Positions 1-11,534 of a DNA stretch of 64,000 bases are shown here, piece by piece. Every line of letters starts with the position of its first letter. The stretch's first letter is position 1. This DNA is from Rutstroemia sp. NJR-2017a BVV2 (lineage: Eukaryota > Ascomycota > Leotiomycetes > Helotiales > Rutstroemiaceae). Made by a program: the position numbers and the translations under genes. The stretch is from contig NJPS01000005.1 of the NCBI GenBank assembly GCA_002946415.1, positions 174,888-238,887 on the forward strand. Direction: 5' to 3'. The notes below the pieces were generated by a model. The model was not told the origin of the DNA. It ran no database searches and was given only the letters and a program-made list of their open reading frames with translations.

Positions 1-128
1 TAAGTAAGTTAATACTAATTTGATATTAGCTAGTTTAAACTAATTCTAATTTATTATTTTATACTTTTCCTAATTAGAACTAGTCGAATTAGATAATTAG
101 AGAAAGAAAATATTTCTTAAAATAACTT
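1..128 (-). mobile_element. LINE family 1 copy A, internal ORF2 fragment
   Basis: This is an internal piece of a minus-strand LINE, recognised by collinearity with copies D (about 19980-20110) and N (about 63540-63690). It corresponds to ORF2 between the endonuclease and the reverse transcriptase. It is cut at 128 by the (GATT)n tail of copy B, and its 3' part lies left of the window. No open frame survives. It is the outermost, hence oldest, host of the nest on this side. Confidence 0.75.
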
Positions 129-2724
129 GATTGATTAATTGATTTATTATTTTAATAACATTTTTAAATCTAAAACTATAGTAAATAAGTTAGTAACTAA
201 TTATTAGTAACTAAATAGTAGTAGTATTTTAAATATATTTTTAAACTAAATAGTATCAAGAAATAATAAGAAACTAGTTCTAGTTAATGAAAATAAAATA
301 AAAGAAAAGTAATTTTAATAAAAGGAGAAATAAAGTAAATCCAATTTAATAATCCAATTTAATTATCTTCTAGCTTGCAAGCTAAATAATATTTTCAGAT
401 ATAAATATTTATCTTACTTAAAGAAATAATACTAACTTCGATTCCGGAACTAGTATCAAGAAGAAATAGAAATAATAAATAATTTGTAACTAATTTATTT
501 TTTAGCTTGATTCAAACTAGATTAAAAAGAGAACAATTTAAAACTAGATATTTAGAAATCTCTTTAGTTTTACAAATATATTTATTATTACTAATATATC
601 TTAATAAATATAAATATGATTTTAAATAACTATATCTAATTTTCAATTAATAGAAGATATTAGTAATAATTCTTTTAATCGATTTTGGAATTGGAATATA
701 ATTTCAAAAAGAAGATTTAAAATTTTTTAAATAATTAGTTAAAGTAAGCAAATTAACTTCTAGAGTTTTCGAAAGAAATTGAAACTGCTTTTAATTTTTG
801 TGTTGTTTAATTTAAGTTCCTAAATAGTTAAGACTAGTTATATTAATTAAGAAATTTATTTTCATTCTTGATTTAATTAGTAGATCTACTTTTTCGTTTC
901 TTAATATCTCGAAGTAATTTAGAATTTAAGCTAATTTGATTTTAGTTTCTTTTTCGATTATTTCTTACTAGCTTTATAAACTAATGTTATTTGGTTTTGT
1001 TTAGATTTATTATTAAGTAATTTTAATTTTGATAAAATAACTTGATTATCCGAGAAAATAGTAAATTCTTGATTTTTTTGAACTATTTTATTTACTAATT
1101 TAATTTCTTTAGCTATTCCGATTAATTCGTTATTATATATTAATTAACTAGTTCCAATATTCTAGCTATATTTCTAAATTAGTTTCTAATTAAATTTAAA
1201 AAAAGCTAGATCGATTCCGATTTCTTTTTGATTTATTAATTCTGATTTATTTATATAAATTAAATATTGGTTTGGAGTTAGTAAAATAGCTGAATTTTTA
1301 TAATTTTCAGTTTCTAACTTTTTAAATAATTTACTAATTTCAACTGAATAAGAAGTAATAGTTTAAAATAGAAATTTAAAAGAACTAATTAATTCTAAAT
1401 ATTGAAAATAAATTAATAGATATATTAAGTATCTAATTTGTTTTATTTAAATTATTTTTGCTAGTTCTTTTTAGATTAATACTAAATAGTTTTAGAATTA
1501 ACTATTAATCTTCGATTTAGTTTAAATTTCTTTGTAAATTAAATGATTTTTATCTATTTTGAGAATTCTGAATATATATTAACAACTAGTAATATTTAAA
1601 CAAGTTTAGAGAGATATTAGTATAATTTCTATTTTTATAAAGATTATTAGATTAATTTTAAATATTCCGAGAATTTTCCGAAAAACCAAATTTTGTAAAT
1701 ATTGGAATTAGATTTTAAATTTAGTTTACGTTTTCTATTATATAAAGAATTTATAATCTAAGATACTAGTAATATAAGTAATATATAACTAATATATTGC
1801 AAAAAGTGAAAATCTATTTTCAGTATTAGTTAATTGATTAATTCTTAAAAAAGCTGATTTAATCTAACTAATTCTAATTAAAATATATTAATTAAAGTAT
1901 AAAATATTATTAAATTAAAATCCTAATTATTTCACTATTTTCGAAGATTATATTAATTGATTATTCGGTAAATTAACCGAATTAGCTTTAGTAGCTTTTT
2001 GTTTATCTTTAAAAAAATAAATTAATTCTATTTTTACTAAATCGAATTTAATATTACTAGTTTCTTTTAAAATATATAGTTTATTAATTTCTCTTTCTAA
2101 AATTTCATAATTCTTTTTAAGATTAGTTAAGTTAGTAATTAGTATAATATTATCTATATATAACTAGATTGAAATAGAAATTAATAGAAAAAGTTCTTTA
2201 ATATAAATTAAAAAAAGGATTAATAAGATTAAACTATTCTAGAGAATATTAGTCGAAATAGATTGGAATTACTTAATTTAGTTATCAAAATTTAAATAAA
2301 GTAATTAGTTTTCTAAAAAGTAACTAATCTAAATAATTAAACTAATTAATAATTTTAATTTTTTTAGAATAACTAATAATTGGTTTTGTAAGATATAATC
2401 GAAAGCTCTTTTAATAACCAAGAATAAAATCGATATTTTATATCTATTTAAATAATTTTCTTGAATCTTATTTACTAATAATAGTTCGATATCAATAACT
2501 GATTTTTTAAGTTTTCTACTAACTTAGAAGTTATATAATAAATTAGTTATTTTGATTAAATAATCTAGTTTTTTTATTAGTATTCTCTTATTTATTTTAT
2601 TTAAATAGTTAAGAAATAAGATTGTTTTATAAGTTTTGAAACTAAATAATTAGATTTAACTAGTTTTTTAAAAGTAGTTATAATTATTTATTTTTAATAT
2701 CGAAGATAATATTCAAAATCGATT
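129..2724 (-). mobile_element. LINE family 1 copy B, 3' half
   Basis: The 3' tail starts near 129 with degenerate GATT repeats, followed leftmost-first by the 3' UTR (hairpin region about 180-220, heavily mutated), the ORF2 C-terminal knuckle region (about 370-660), the RNase H region (about 800-1400) and the reverse transcriptase (about 1900-2700). The active-site codons at 2149-2160 read Tyr-Ile-Asp-Asn on the minus strand, so the second catalytic Asp is lost. Copy B is interrupted at 2711-2724 by copy C. It resumes at 4696, is split again by the Copia at 4761, and continues at 37458. It is one of the most strongly mutated LINE copies here. Confidence 0.85.
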
Positions 2725-2784
2725 GATTGATTGATTGATTTATCATTTTAACGACCTTTTTGAGTCTAAGACTATAGTAGGTCG

Positions 2785-2807
2785 GCTAGCGGCTGAAGGC
2801 CGCTAGC
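2785..2807 (-). other. LINE 3' UTR stem-loop (copy C)
   Basis: The arms GCTAGCGGC (2785-2793) and GCCGCTAGC (2799-2807) are perfect inverted repeats around a 5-nt loop (TGAAG on the plus strand). It lies about 60 bp from the tail end. The same hairpin is intact in copies D (17312-17334) and O (63865-63887). In stringent-type LINEs such 3' stem-loops are recognised by the element's own reverse transcriptase; that role is inferred here. Confidence 0.8.
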
Positions 2808-2960
2808 AGCTAAATATAAATAGTATTTAAATATATTTTTAAGCCAAATAGTATCAAGAGATGGTGAGGAACTAGTCCTAGTAAATGAAAATAACTAAAG
2901 TAATGAAAATATCAATTTGATAAAAATGAAAATAAAATCTTTCCAATTTAAATATCCAAT

Positions 2961-3248
2961 CTAATCCTCAACTAGCTCTCGAGCTAGATGATATTTTCGG
3001 ATACAAATTTTTGTCTCGCTTAAATAAGCGATGCTAGCTTCGATTCCGGAGATCGTATTAAGAAGAAGTGGAAGTGATAAGTAATTTGTAGCTAATTTGT
3101 CTTTTAGCTTGCTCCGAGCTTGACTAAAATGGGAACAACTTAAAAGTAAGTGTTCAGAAGTCTCTTTGGCCCCACAAATATATGTATTAGTACTAGTATG
3201 TCCTAATAAATATAAATATGATTTTAAATAACTATATCTGATTTTCAA
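2961..3248 (-). pseudogene. LINE ORF2 C-terminal zinc-knuckle segment (copy C)
   Basis: This open stretch of 95 codons is the end of ORF2, downstream of RNase H. It contains a Cys-Gly-Ala-Lys-Glu-Thr block followed by Glu-His-Leu-Leu-Leu-Ser-Cys, the C-x(n)-H-x(4)-C knuckle typical of LINE ORF2 C-termini. A Tyr two residues upstream of the first Cys is a probable mutated Cys. The Met at the start is only the first ATG inside a longer decayed ORF, not a true start. The frame ends in Leu-Val-Glu-Asp. Upstream RNase H and reverse transcriptase in this copy are broken. Confidence 0.85.
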
Positions 3249-4695
3249 CTAGAAGAAGATATTAGCGGTAGCTCTTTTAGTCGAATTTGGAATTTGGATA
3301 CGATTTCGAGAAGTAAATTCAAAATTTTTTAAATAACTAGTCGAGCTAAGCAAGCTAGCTTTCGATATAGTTTCCAAAGTTTTTAAAAGAGATTCTGATC
3401 ACTTCTGATTTTTAATTCGCTTAATTTAAGTTCCCAAATAGTTGAGACTAGTTATTTGAGTTACCAGATCCATTTTAGTCCCCGATTTGGCTAGTAGATC
3501 CGCTTTTTCGTTGCCTAGTACTTCGAAATAACTTGGAACCCAAGCTAATTTGATTTTAATTCCTTTTCTAACTATTTCTCGACTAGTTTCGTATACTAGT
3601 ATTACTTGATTTTGCCCTAGTTTATTACTAAGTAATTTTAATCTTTGTAAAGCAACTTGATTATTTAAGAAAATAGTAAATTCTTAGTCTTTTTGAGCTA
3701 TTTCGCTTACTAGTTTAATTCCTTCGGTTATTCTGATTAGTTCGCTATTATAAACTAGCTAACTAGTCTTAATATTCCAGTTAGATCTCTGAATTAGCTC
3801 CTAGTTAGAGTTAAATAGAACTAGATCGATTCCAATCCTTTTTTGATCTACTAATTCTGATCTATTAATATAGACTAAGTATTGGTTCGGAGCTAGCAAA
3901 ATAACCGAGTTTTTGTGATTTTCAGTCTCTAATTCTTTAGATAATTTACTAATTTCGACCGAATAAAGAGTAATAGCTTAGGATGGAAATTTGAATAAAC
4001 TAATTAATTCCAAATACTAAAACTGAACTAAGGGGTATATTAAGTATCTAATTCGCTTAATTTGGATTATTTTGGCTATTTTCTTTTGGGTGGATACTAA
4101 ATAGTCTTGAAAATGATAATTAGCTTTCGATTTAGTTTAGATTTCTTTGAAAATTAGATGATTTTCAGTTATTTTGAGAGTTCGGAATATATATTGACGA
4201 GTAGCAATGTTTAAGCAAGTTTAGGGAGATACTAAAGTAGTTTCTATTTCTATAGAGACTATTAGGCTAGTCTTGAATACCTTAAGGATCCTCCGAAATA
4301 CCAAATTTTGTAAGTATTGGAATTAACTTTTAAATTTAGTTTGTTCTTTCTACTATATAGAGGACTTATAGTCTGAGATATTGATAATATAAGTAATATA
4401 TAACTAGTATATTGCAAAAAGTAAAAGTCCATTTTCGGTATTAGCTAGTCAATTAACTCTCAAAAAAGCTGATTTAGCTTAACTAATTCTAGTTGAGATA
4501 TATTAGTTAAAGCTTAAAGTATTATTAAACTAGATATCTAGTTATTTCACTATTTTTGAGAATTGTATTAATTGATTATTCGGTAAATTAACCGAATTAG
4601 TCTCAATAGTTCTTTGTTTATTCCCGAAAAAATAAATTAGCTCTGTTTTTGCTAAATCGAATTTTATATTACTAGCTTTTCCTAAAGTATATAGT

Positions 4696-4760
4696 ATTCA
4701 AAATCGATTAAATATATAAAACCTTTATAAAATATCTTAGAAATAATTAAATAAACTTTA
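4696..4760 (-). mobile_element. LINE family 1 copy B, short middle piece
   Basis: This 65-bp piece holds the right-hand copy of C's target-site duplication (4696-4709) followed by ORF2 sequence of B. It matches copy D near 19860-19915. It ends with CTTTA at 4756-4760, the left 5-bp duplication of the Copia insertion; the right one, CTTTG, is at 37458-37462. Confidence 0.85.
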
Positions 4761-5092
4761 TATTATAGAAATTGATCAACTAATATAAATTATAAAAATT
4801 ACTAACTTAGATTAGAGTTTTATATAATTATAGATTTATTTAATAAACAATCTACAAAATTGGATTTTGGGGATTAATAATCTCTTTATATAAATCTTTA
4901 GTATTAATAACTTTAGAATCTTATTACTTAGATATTATTTTATATTTTAGATCTTTTTTATAAAAATTATTAATTTATAAAAAAGATTGAGAAATTTGGT
5001 TTGAGAAGATTAAATAATTATTACTTTACTTTATAATTATCTATTATTGTTCTTACTTAATTTCTTTTATCTAGTTATTATAATATATAATA
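4761..5092 (+). repeat. Copia 5' LTR
   Basis: This 332-bp repeat matches 37126-37457 along its full length, mostly with transition differences. It begins TATTATAG and ends ATATAATA, consistent with TG...CA termini converted by C-to-T/G-to-A change. The preceding CTTTA is the target-site duplication. No intact promoter motif could be assigned. Confidence 0.93.
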
Positions 5093-5111
5093 GTTATAAA
5101 CTCGATATAAT
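5093..5111 (+). promoter_or_regulatory. Copia primer-binding site, probable half-tRNA iMet type
   Basis: The sequence GTTATAAACTCGATAT directly after the LTR resembles, after RIP-type transitions, the complement of the anticodon stem-loop of initiator tRNA-Met (which contains CTCATAA). Priming from a half-length initiator tRNA is established for Drosophila copia-like elements. The fit is partial and obscured by mutation. Confidence 0.5.
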
Positions 5112-5219
5112 ATATAATTCTTCTATATAACTATCTATTAGTTTATTTAATAACTATCTTTATTTATTTATTATTTTATCTATTATATTACTTTTACTAT
5201 TATCGTTAACTTTTGTAAA

Positions 5220-6606
5220 TATATCAAATCTTAATATAATTAGTAATATCAAGTTTACTATTTATCTTTAGTAATCTATATAATATTAGGAATTCAAGTA
5301 ATAATATCTAATTAAAAATATCTAATATCTTATCAATTCTAATTTTATTTCTGATTTTGTATATCTCAAAGTAATTAATAGAAATTAGAATAATTCTTTT
5401 GATTGATTTATTATTTCTATATTATCTCTATCTATCTTCAATAAACTTAAAATATAATATAATATTGAACTTTATAAGAAATACTATATTGATTTCAATA
5501 ACTTCAAATCTTTAATAATATCTAATATTCAGATAACTAATACCGAGAGTATAGATAGTAATAATATTCTTAATTTATCTAATCTAAATAATTAGTAATC
5601 TTTATAAATAGTTTTATCTATTTAGAAATCAAAATACTTAATACTATTAATTATTGATAATATTAAAGATATCTTCAAGTTTTTTGAAAGAGAATATAGA
5701 AATTATAAAGCTAAATAAGAAATAATATATAAAATATATAAAGAGATCTATATAGAATTTTTATTAATAATCAATATAGTTTATCTTATTAATATTTCTT
5801 AATAAATATCAATAACTAACAAAGTCACTTTATATAATATAATTCTCTTTCTTAAATAATATTTTATATCTACTAATTTATCTATTATATTTAATCTTCA
5901 ATATAAATATAGAGATATATTTTAACAAATATAATAGAATTATATTATATTTATAACTTAATTCAAAAAATAAACTATTATTTATATCAAGATTAAAAGT
6001 TATAAACTTCTTAAGATTTAAGAAATTCTTATATTTATTACTTTTCTTAAAGTAATTAAGAAAAAGATCTAATTTATTTAAATTGAAAACTAGTTAATTA
6101 AAGTAGAAACAAATTAATAACTTGGTTTATTATATAAAACTCTTGATAATTATATTAATATTATTAGTAGATTTATTGAAATAAAATTTTATAATACCAA
6201 AAACAAAGATATATATATAATTAGTATATTTATATATAATAATATATCTATAGAAATAATATCTAATAATTAGTAATTATTAAAACCATCTATTAAAGAT
6301 AGCTAAAGCTAACAAAATAAGAATAATAAAATTAAACTATTTTATCTTTATTATTCTATTACTTAGTTTAAGGAAACTAAAAATCGATATAATTAGAAAC
6401 TAGAATATTATATTAACTTGAAAAATATATTATAAAATAAATATCTAAAGGATATCTTTATAAATATCAAGATTAAATAAATAAAAGAATAAATTAATAA
6501 TCCAAAATAGAAGAATCTAAAAAACCTACTTATTAAGAAAGAAATCAAATTAATAAATAAGAAAATTCTTATAAATATATATTTATCTTTCTCTAGTAAA
6601 GTTATT
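5220..6606 (+). pseudogene. Copia gag, 5' part
   Basis: One plus-strand frame from about 5440 to 6606 is protein-like, with stops almost all TAA or TAG. It contains a long hydrophilic helical region (about 5640-5780, with Phe-Phe-Glu-Arg-Glu-Tyr then a Lys/Glu-rich stretch) and a later segment around 6120-6250. A degraded knuckle-like block near 6340-6400 may be the nucleocapsid zinc finger, but its Cys/His residues are not readable. The probable ATG near 5220 is now ATA. The frame is cut by LINE T1 and resumes in protease at 11535. Confidence 0.55.
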
Positions 6607-6749
6607 AATATAATTATTTCAAACAATATCGAGGCAGCAAAATTTCACATACAGAAAAATAAATCCGATCAAAAAAAACAGCAATTAATCCCAGCATTGG
6701 ACTAAGGAGCTCAGCAAGCTCACGAGTTAACAAACCACAGCTCGGTACA

Positions 6750-8131
6750 ATACTAGTTACAAGAGTGGTAGCGGCTTCGAGCTCGCCGGCATAGGTAAAG
6801 GCACGCGAATGCGAAACTAACGCAGGAAAAACATATACTGAAAAGAATAGGAAAATGGAAATAGAGATTATAAGCAAAGCCCTTGCGAAGCTCAAGCTTA
6901 TAGAGGAGGAAAAGAAAATATAGGATATAATCCAAGAACTAGTAAAAGGACAAAGTAATCAGAGCAGAGAGCAAATACTCTACAAGTATATAGAGAAAAT
7001 ACTTACAGAACTCAAGAAGAAAAAGAGAAGTAATTCGAGCAAGAAACCGAAAGGGATCTAAATAGATATAGCTAAGAATAGCCTACTGGCTTATAAAGAA
7101 TATAAAACACTATTTATAGTAAAAAACAAAGCTATACTTGCAAAACCAAGTATAATCCTAGTAGAAGAAATCAACTAGATAGCAAGTGAAGAGGTAATAT
7201 AAGGGGTTTATATACTCCTAGGGAAGAAAATAGTATTAGTATTTATCTCCAAGGAAGCTAAGGCAAAGTAGTAGAATAAAGTAAAGCTAAAGAGAGTACT
7301 TAGCAAGAATACCGAAAGCAAGGAGCGAACTTTAGATATAATAGTTTTCGGGATATCTAGATAATCAATCGTAGGATTTATGAACAATCAACTCCTTAGA
7401 GAGGTAGAAAAGCAAAACCTAGGACTATAAGCGAAATATATAATAACTACTAGAATCAATAAGAATAAGGGAAATATAGTACTAGTACTTGGCTTCGGTA
7501 CTAACAAGAAGGCAAATAAGGTAATCGATTAGAGAATATTATAGAATAGTATATTTTTACCAATCGAGCGATATATTAAAGAAGTACTAACTTTATAATA
7601 CTTCAAATACCAGAAATATAGTTATAGAGCAAAGCAATATACTACTATACAAAAGTACTATATATAGTATATAGATATAGGATATAGTATTAAGTTATAT
7701 CTGACTATAGAATCAGTAGCAGCTAAAAGTTATATAAACTATAGTATAGTAGGATATAGTATAATCGATAAGACCTATCTATATAGCCTATAGGATCAAT
7801 ATAAAGCTATCTAGATATATATAAAAAGAGAGAGAAGATATCTAGTAAGCAAGCTATAATTCTAATTTGGCTTCTAAGTAGATAGATAGTTTACTTCAAG
7901 CTTAAGTGATATAAATAAGCCCGAATTTACAACTATAAGCTATAAGTATATATATTATAGAGGAAGATCTCTGATAATAAATATAGCTAATATATCCGAT
8001 ATAGTTTCAATCAGCGAATTCTTCTCAAAACTAGATCCGAGTATATAGTTAAATACGATATCGAGTCTATTAAGTATTCCTAGATCTATTTAGAGTACCA
8101 ATATAAGTATAATGGATAGTAACTTATAATA
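6750..8131 (+). pseudogene. LINE family 2 ORF1 (T1), RIP-degraded
   Basis: Aligned to the better preserved ORF1 of M, the start codon has become ATA at 6750-6752. The N-terminal region is readable to about 6900; beyond it many TAG/TAA stops interrupt. The zinc-knuckle region lies near 7600-7760, where several Cys codons now read Tyr. The ORF1 stop overlaps the ORF2 start around 8129-8132, as in M, although ATGA has become ATAA. Confidence 0.8.
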
Positions 8132-11100
8132 AGTAAGTTCTTAATCTTACAATATAATATATATAAGAATAGGGAGATAATAGAATTATTATTCTATAAG
8201 AAGAAGAAAGTAGTAATTATTATAATCTAAGAACTATAACTGAATTATAGAAGTAGAATATATTATCCGAGCTTGGTAGTCTATATCCTGATATACAAAG
8301 ATAAGTAGAAAAGCTATCTACTTATAAATAAGATTATAAAAAGAAAGAGTTGGAAATATAAAACCTAGAATAGAGATCTATATTTAGTAAAGCTTATAAT
8401 AAATCTAGAAATAGTCTAGATTTATAATATATATTTGCAACTTCTAAGCAACTTTAGGAATATAGATTATAAATACTTATTCAAGTTACTATAAATAATA
8501 CTTAGTATAGATAATAAGTATATTATAATAAAGAACTTCAATTTCCATTACTTACTATAATCTAAACTATAATATCTACTATATAACCGAGCTAATAAGT
8601 TGTTTGAGATAATATAATAGCTCGACCTATTTATCTTTTATAGAAATGAAATCTTCTCTATTATATATAGTAGGATAATAATCGATCTAGTATTCTCTAC
8701 TCTAGAACTTATAAACTATTTATTAGAATATATAATTACAACTGATAAAGAGTATAGATCCAATTATATAATGGTATATTTAAGGTAGAATATCGAGCTG
8801 GTAGTAGTAGTAGAAAGGAGGTATAGAAACTAGAAACTTATAAATATTATATAGATCAAGCAAATAGTTTAGTATTTACCAAGATATAATATAAAGCAAT
8901 ATATAATAGAGAACTTAGAAGTATATATTATAAAGTTTATTCTCCGGATCTAAGAGATTATCAATACTATAATCTTATAGAAGTAGGATTTGGAGAAAAT
9001 AGAATATTAATAAATACCTAAAGTAGATATAATAGTTAAAGTAATATATTCGGTATATTAGTAATAGTTTGTTTAAAAGGAAAACAAATAATTGAAATTA
9101 TAGATCAGGCAACTCTAGAAAGAAAAGAAATAGATAATTTATTAAATAAAGTAAGTAATCTAGAGATAGACTATATATAAGTACTATAAGATAAAAAAGT
9201 TATAGAAGTTAGTAAAGTAAAATAGAAGAATAATAATAGAACAAAGTATAATCCCAATATTTAAATTTGGAGAGAATAAAAATATAAGCTTATTTGAAGA
9301 AAAGATATATATACTAGTCTAGCACTTTTATAGAAATAGATAATATCCTCCAAATATACTATAATAACTACTAAGCAATCTGGAAAATACTAAACTAGAT
9401 AATTACAAGTTAAGAATATTTACCAGAATTTAAGATAAATAAAGAATTTATAACCAAAGAGTTTACTAAACTATTCTGAAAATATTCGGATTACTTTATA
9501 TTAGAAGAAGATCAAATTCTATATTACTTCTTTAAAAAGCTAGGCTAGCTATTTATAGAAGCAATTATAAGCTTAGCTTAAGTTAGCTAGGAATTTGGAT
9601 ATATACTAAAAAGTCTGAAAAATATTCTAATAGTAATATTGCGAAAATCTAGAAAACTAAGCTATAAATAGATAAAGATCTAATAGTTGATTATATTTTT
9701 AAGTATATTAAGAAAGCTGATCGAGAAGATTATAATCTAGAAAATCTGTAATATAGCTAAGTAGTATAATTTGTTACTAGATAAGCAAATAGGAATAAGA
9801 ATATAAAGGAGTATAATAATAGTATTAGATCTATTTATATTAGTAATCAAATCTATCTAGTTAAATAAAGGATAAATAGCAATACTGTTTTTACTAGATA
9901 TAATAGAAGTATTTGATATAATAGTTTATTTATATCTAGTAATAATAGTATAGAAGCTTAACTTTCTCCAATAGATCAGTAAATAAGTAATAAGTTTTCT
10001 AAATAACAAAACTATATATTTCTTATTTGCTAGTAAGATATCAAAAGAGTTCTCTTTATAAGCAAAAATATTATAAAGATTATTACTTTTATTAATACTT
10101 TTTCTACTTTATAATATAAAGCTTATTCAGATATATTTACTTTCTAAATAAGGTTTCTATATAGATGGTTTCATCGATAATATATACCTGATAGTAATAA
10201 ATTCAAGTATAGAAACCAACTATAATAAATTTATTGATATATACTAGAAGATCCTAGAATATATTTAGTATTATAAGATATATTTTATACTAGTAAAGTA
10301 TAAACTTATTTACTTTATAAGAATATAGAATAGATTTAACTTTAATAGTTACAATCTAGCTTAGATAAGGAATAGAGTATATTTTGTTATCGAATATATA
10401 AATATTTGGTATTTAGTTTGATATAAAGTTTAATTAGAAAATATATATAAAGGTAGTCTAAGAGAGGGATACTATAGTATTAATTATATTTAGTAGGTTT
10501 AATCAGATAATCTAGAGCTTAATACTATACCAAATATAAGTCTTATATATAGTATATATATATATTATACTAACCTATAAAGTAGAAGTATAATATAAAT
10601 CTGGAAAAAGAGGTATAGTTAAGTAAAAGCTTGAGTAAGTATAGATAATATACTTACGAAAGATTACTAAAATATACTAAACTATATTTATCTATAAAGT
10701 AGAAGCAGAAATAGTAATCTCTTTGATCAATATATATTATAATAAGAAGCTCAAGAAATTCTTCAAGTACTAAAAAGATATCTCTATCTAGCAAATCTAT
10801 CAAGAATAGTATTTATAGATATAGAAAAGGAGAGGTAATAAGAAGATAAAATAGAATTTACTAAGTATCTTAACCAAATATATTAATTAAGCTAGAATAC
10901 TTAAATCTAAGAAACAAGTATAGGAAATATAGTAGGCGAAAGATATAACTAAATAGTATAGTATAGTAGTAAAGAGCTCGATATTAGATAAAGATAGGTT
11001 TAAACTATATAAAGAACTTAGCAAAGTAGAAAGTATAATATTTATCTAGAGTAGAATAAAATAAATAAGTTATATATACTTTCTGAATATATAGAGAGTA

Positions 11101-11330
11101 CTAAGTTATAAATCCCTAGTCTATATATACTACTATATTAGTATAGAAATGGTTAAGTATATTCTTCTATACTATAATACCGAGTAGATAAGAAAGTAAT
11201 AATAAAGAGGAACAATTATTACTAAGTTGCTCGATAGCTCAGAATAAGTATAATAGATAGCTAAATAGCTAATCTAGAATAGGTAGTTCGAGTACTTCAG
11301 GTTTGCTAACTAGCTATAATACAAGTAGTA
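8129..11330 (+). pseudogene. LINE family 2 ORF2 (T1), RIP-degraded
   Basis: The order matches M: apurinic endonuclease (about 8130-8850), then reverse transcriptase. Its active site at 10170-10181 reads Phe-Ile-Asp-Asn preceded by Asp-Gly, so the second catalytic Asp is lost. A C-terminal region with a knuckle follows (about 10900-11250). The start ATG has become ATA. Stops are frequent throughout, so no product is possible. I see no RNase H segment between the reverse transcriptase and the C-terminus, as in M. Confidence 0.8.
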
Positions 11331-11534
11331 AGACTAAGGAATAACCAAGTAATATAGCTACGAAAGATAAGAGTAGAGTAAGTATATAAAAGTAGGAAAT
11401 ATAGAGTAATACAATTAGTAGTTTTATCTGGAGAGGTTCTATTAATATAATTAATTAGATTGAGCCTCTTTATAGCTAGTACTATATATACTAGCTAGCG
11501 GGTTAGAAATAAATAAATAAATATAATTATTTTA

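Larger units (their letters stand above)
2725..4695 (-). mobile_element. LINE family 1 copy C, 5'-truncated insertion
   Basis: This 1,971-bp insertion into copy B has a perfect 14-bp target-site duplication, ATTCAAAATCGATT, at 2711-2724 and 4696-4709. Its 3' end (left) has GATT tail repeats, a conserved 3' UTR and an intact 9-bp-stem hairpin. Its 5' end stops abruptly inside the reverse transcriptase region at 4695, immediately before the second duplication. Dead-on-arrival 5' truncation is the usual outcome of target-primed reverse transcription. It is less mutated than its host B and retains a 95-codon frame at the ORF2 C-terminus, so it is younger than B. Confidence 0.93.
6622..11519 (+). 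mobile_element. LINE family 2 copy T1, full length
   Basis: This 4,898-bp element on the plus strand is inserted in Copia gag. A 15-bp duplication (AATATAATTATTTCA at 6607-6621, AATATAATTATTTTA at 11520-11534) differs by one C/T. It matches M (54733-59625, minus) end to end and finishes with an AAATAAATAAATA-like tail. It is much more RIP-mutated than M except for about the first 280 bp (6622-6900), which stay GC-rich. Its 5' end differs from M over about the first 45 bp. Confidence 0.93.

Noticed and set aside
6408..6626. A 72-codon minus-strand ORF of hydrophobic composition.
   Set aside because: It is antisense to degraded Copia gag and runs over the T1 junction; low-complexity Ile/Phe/Leu frames are expected in AT-rich DNA.
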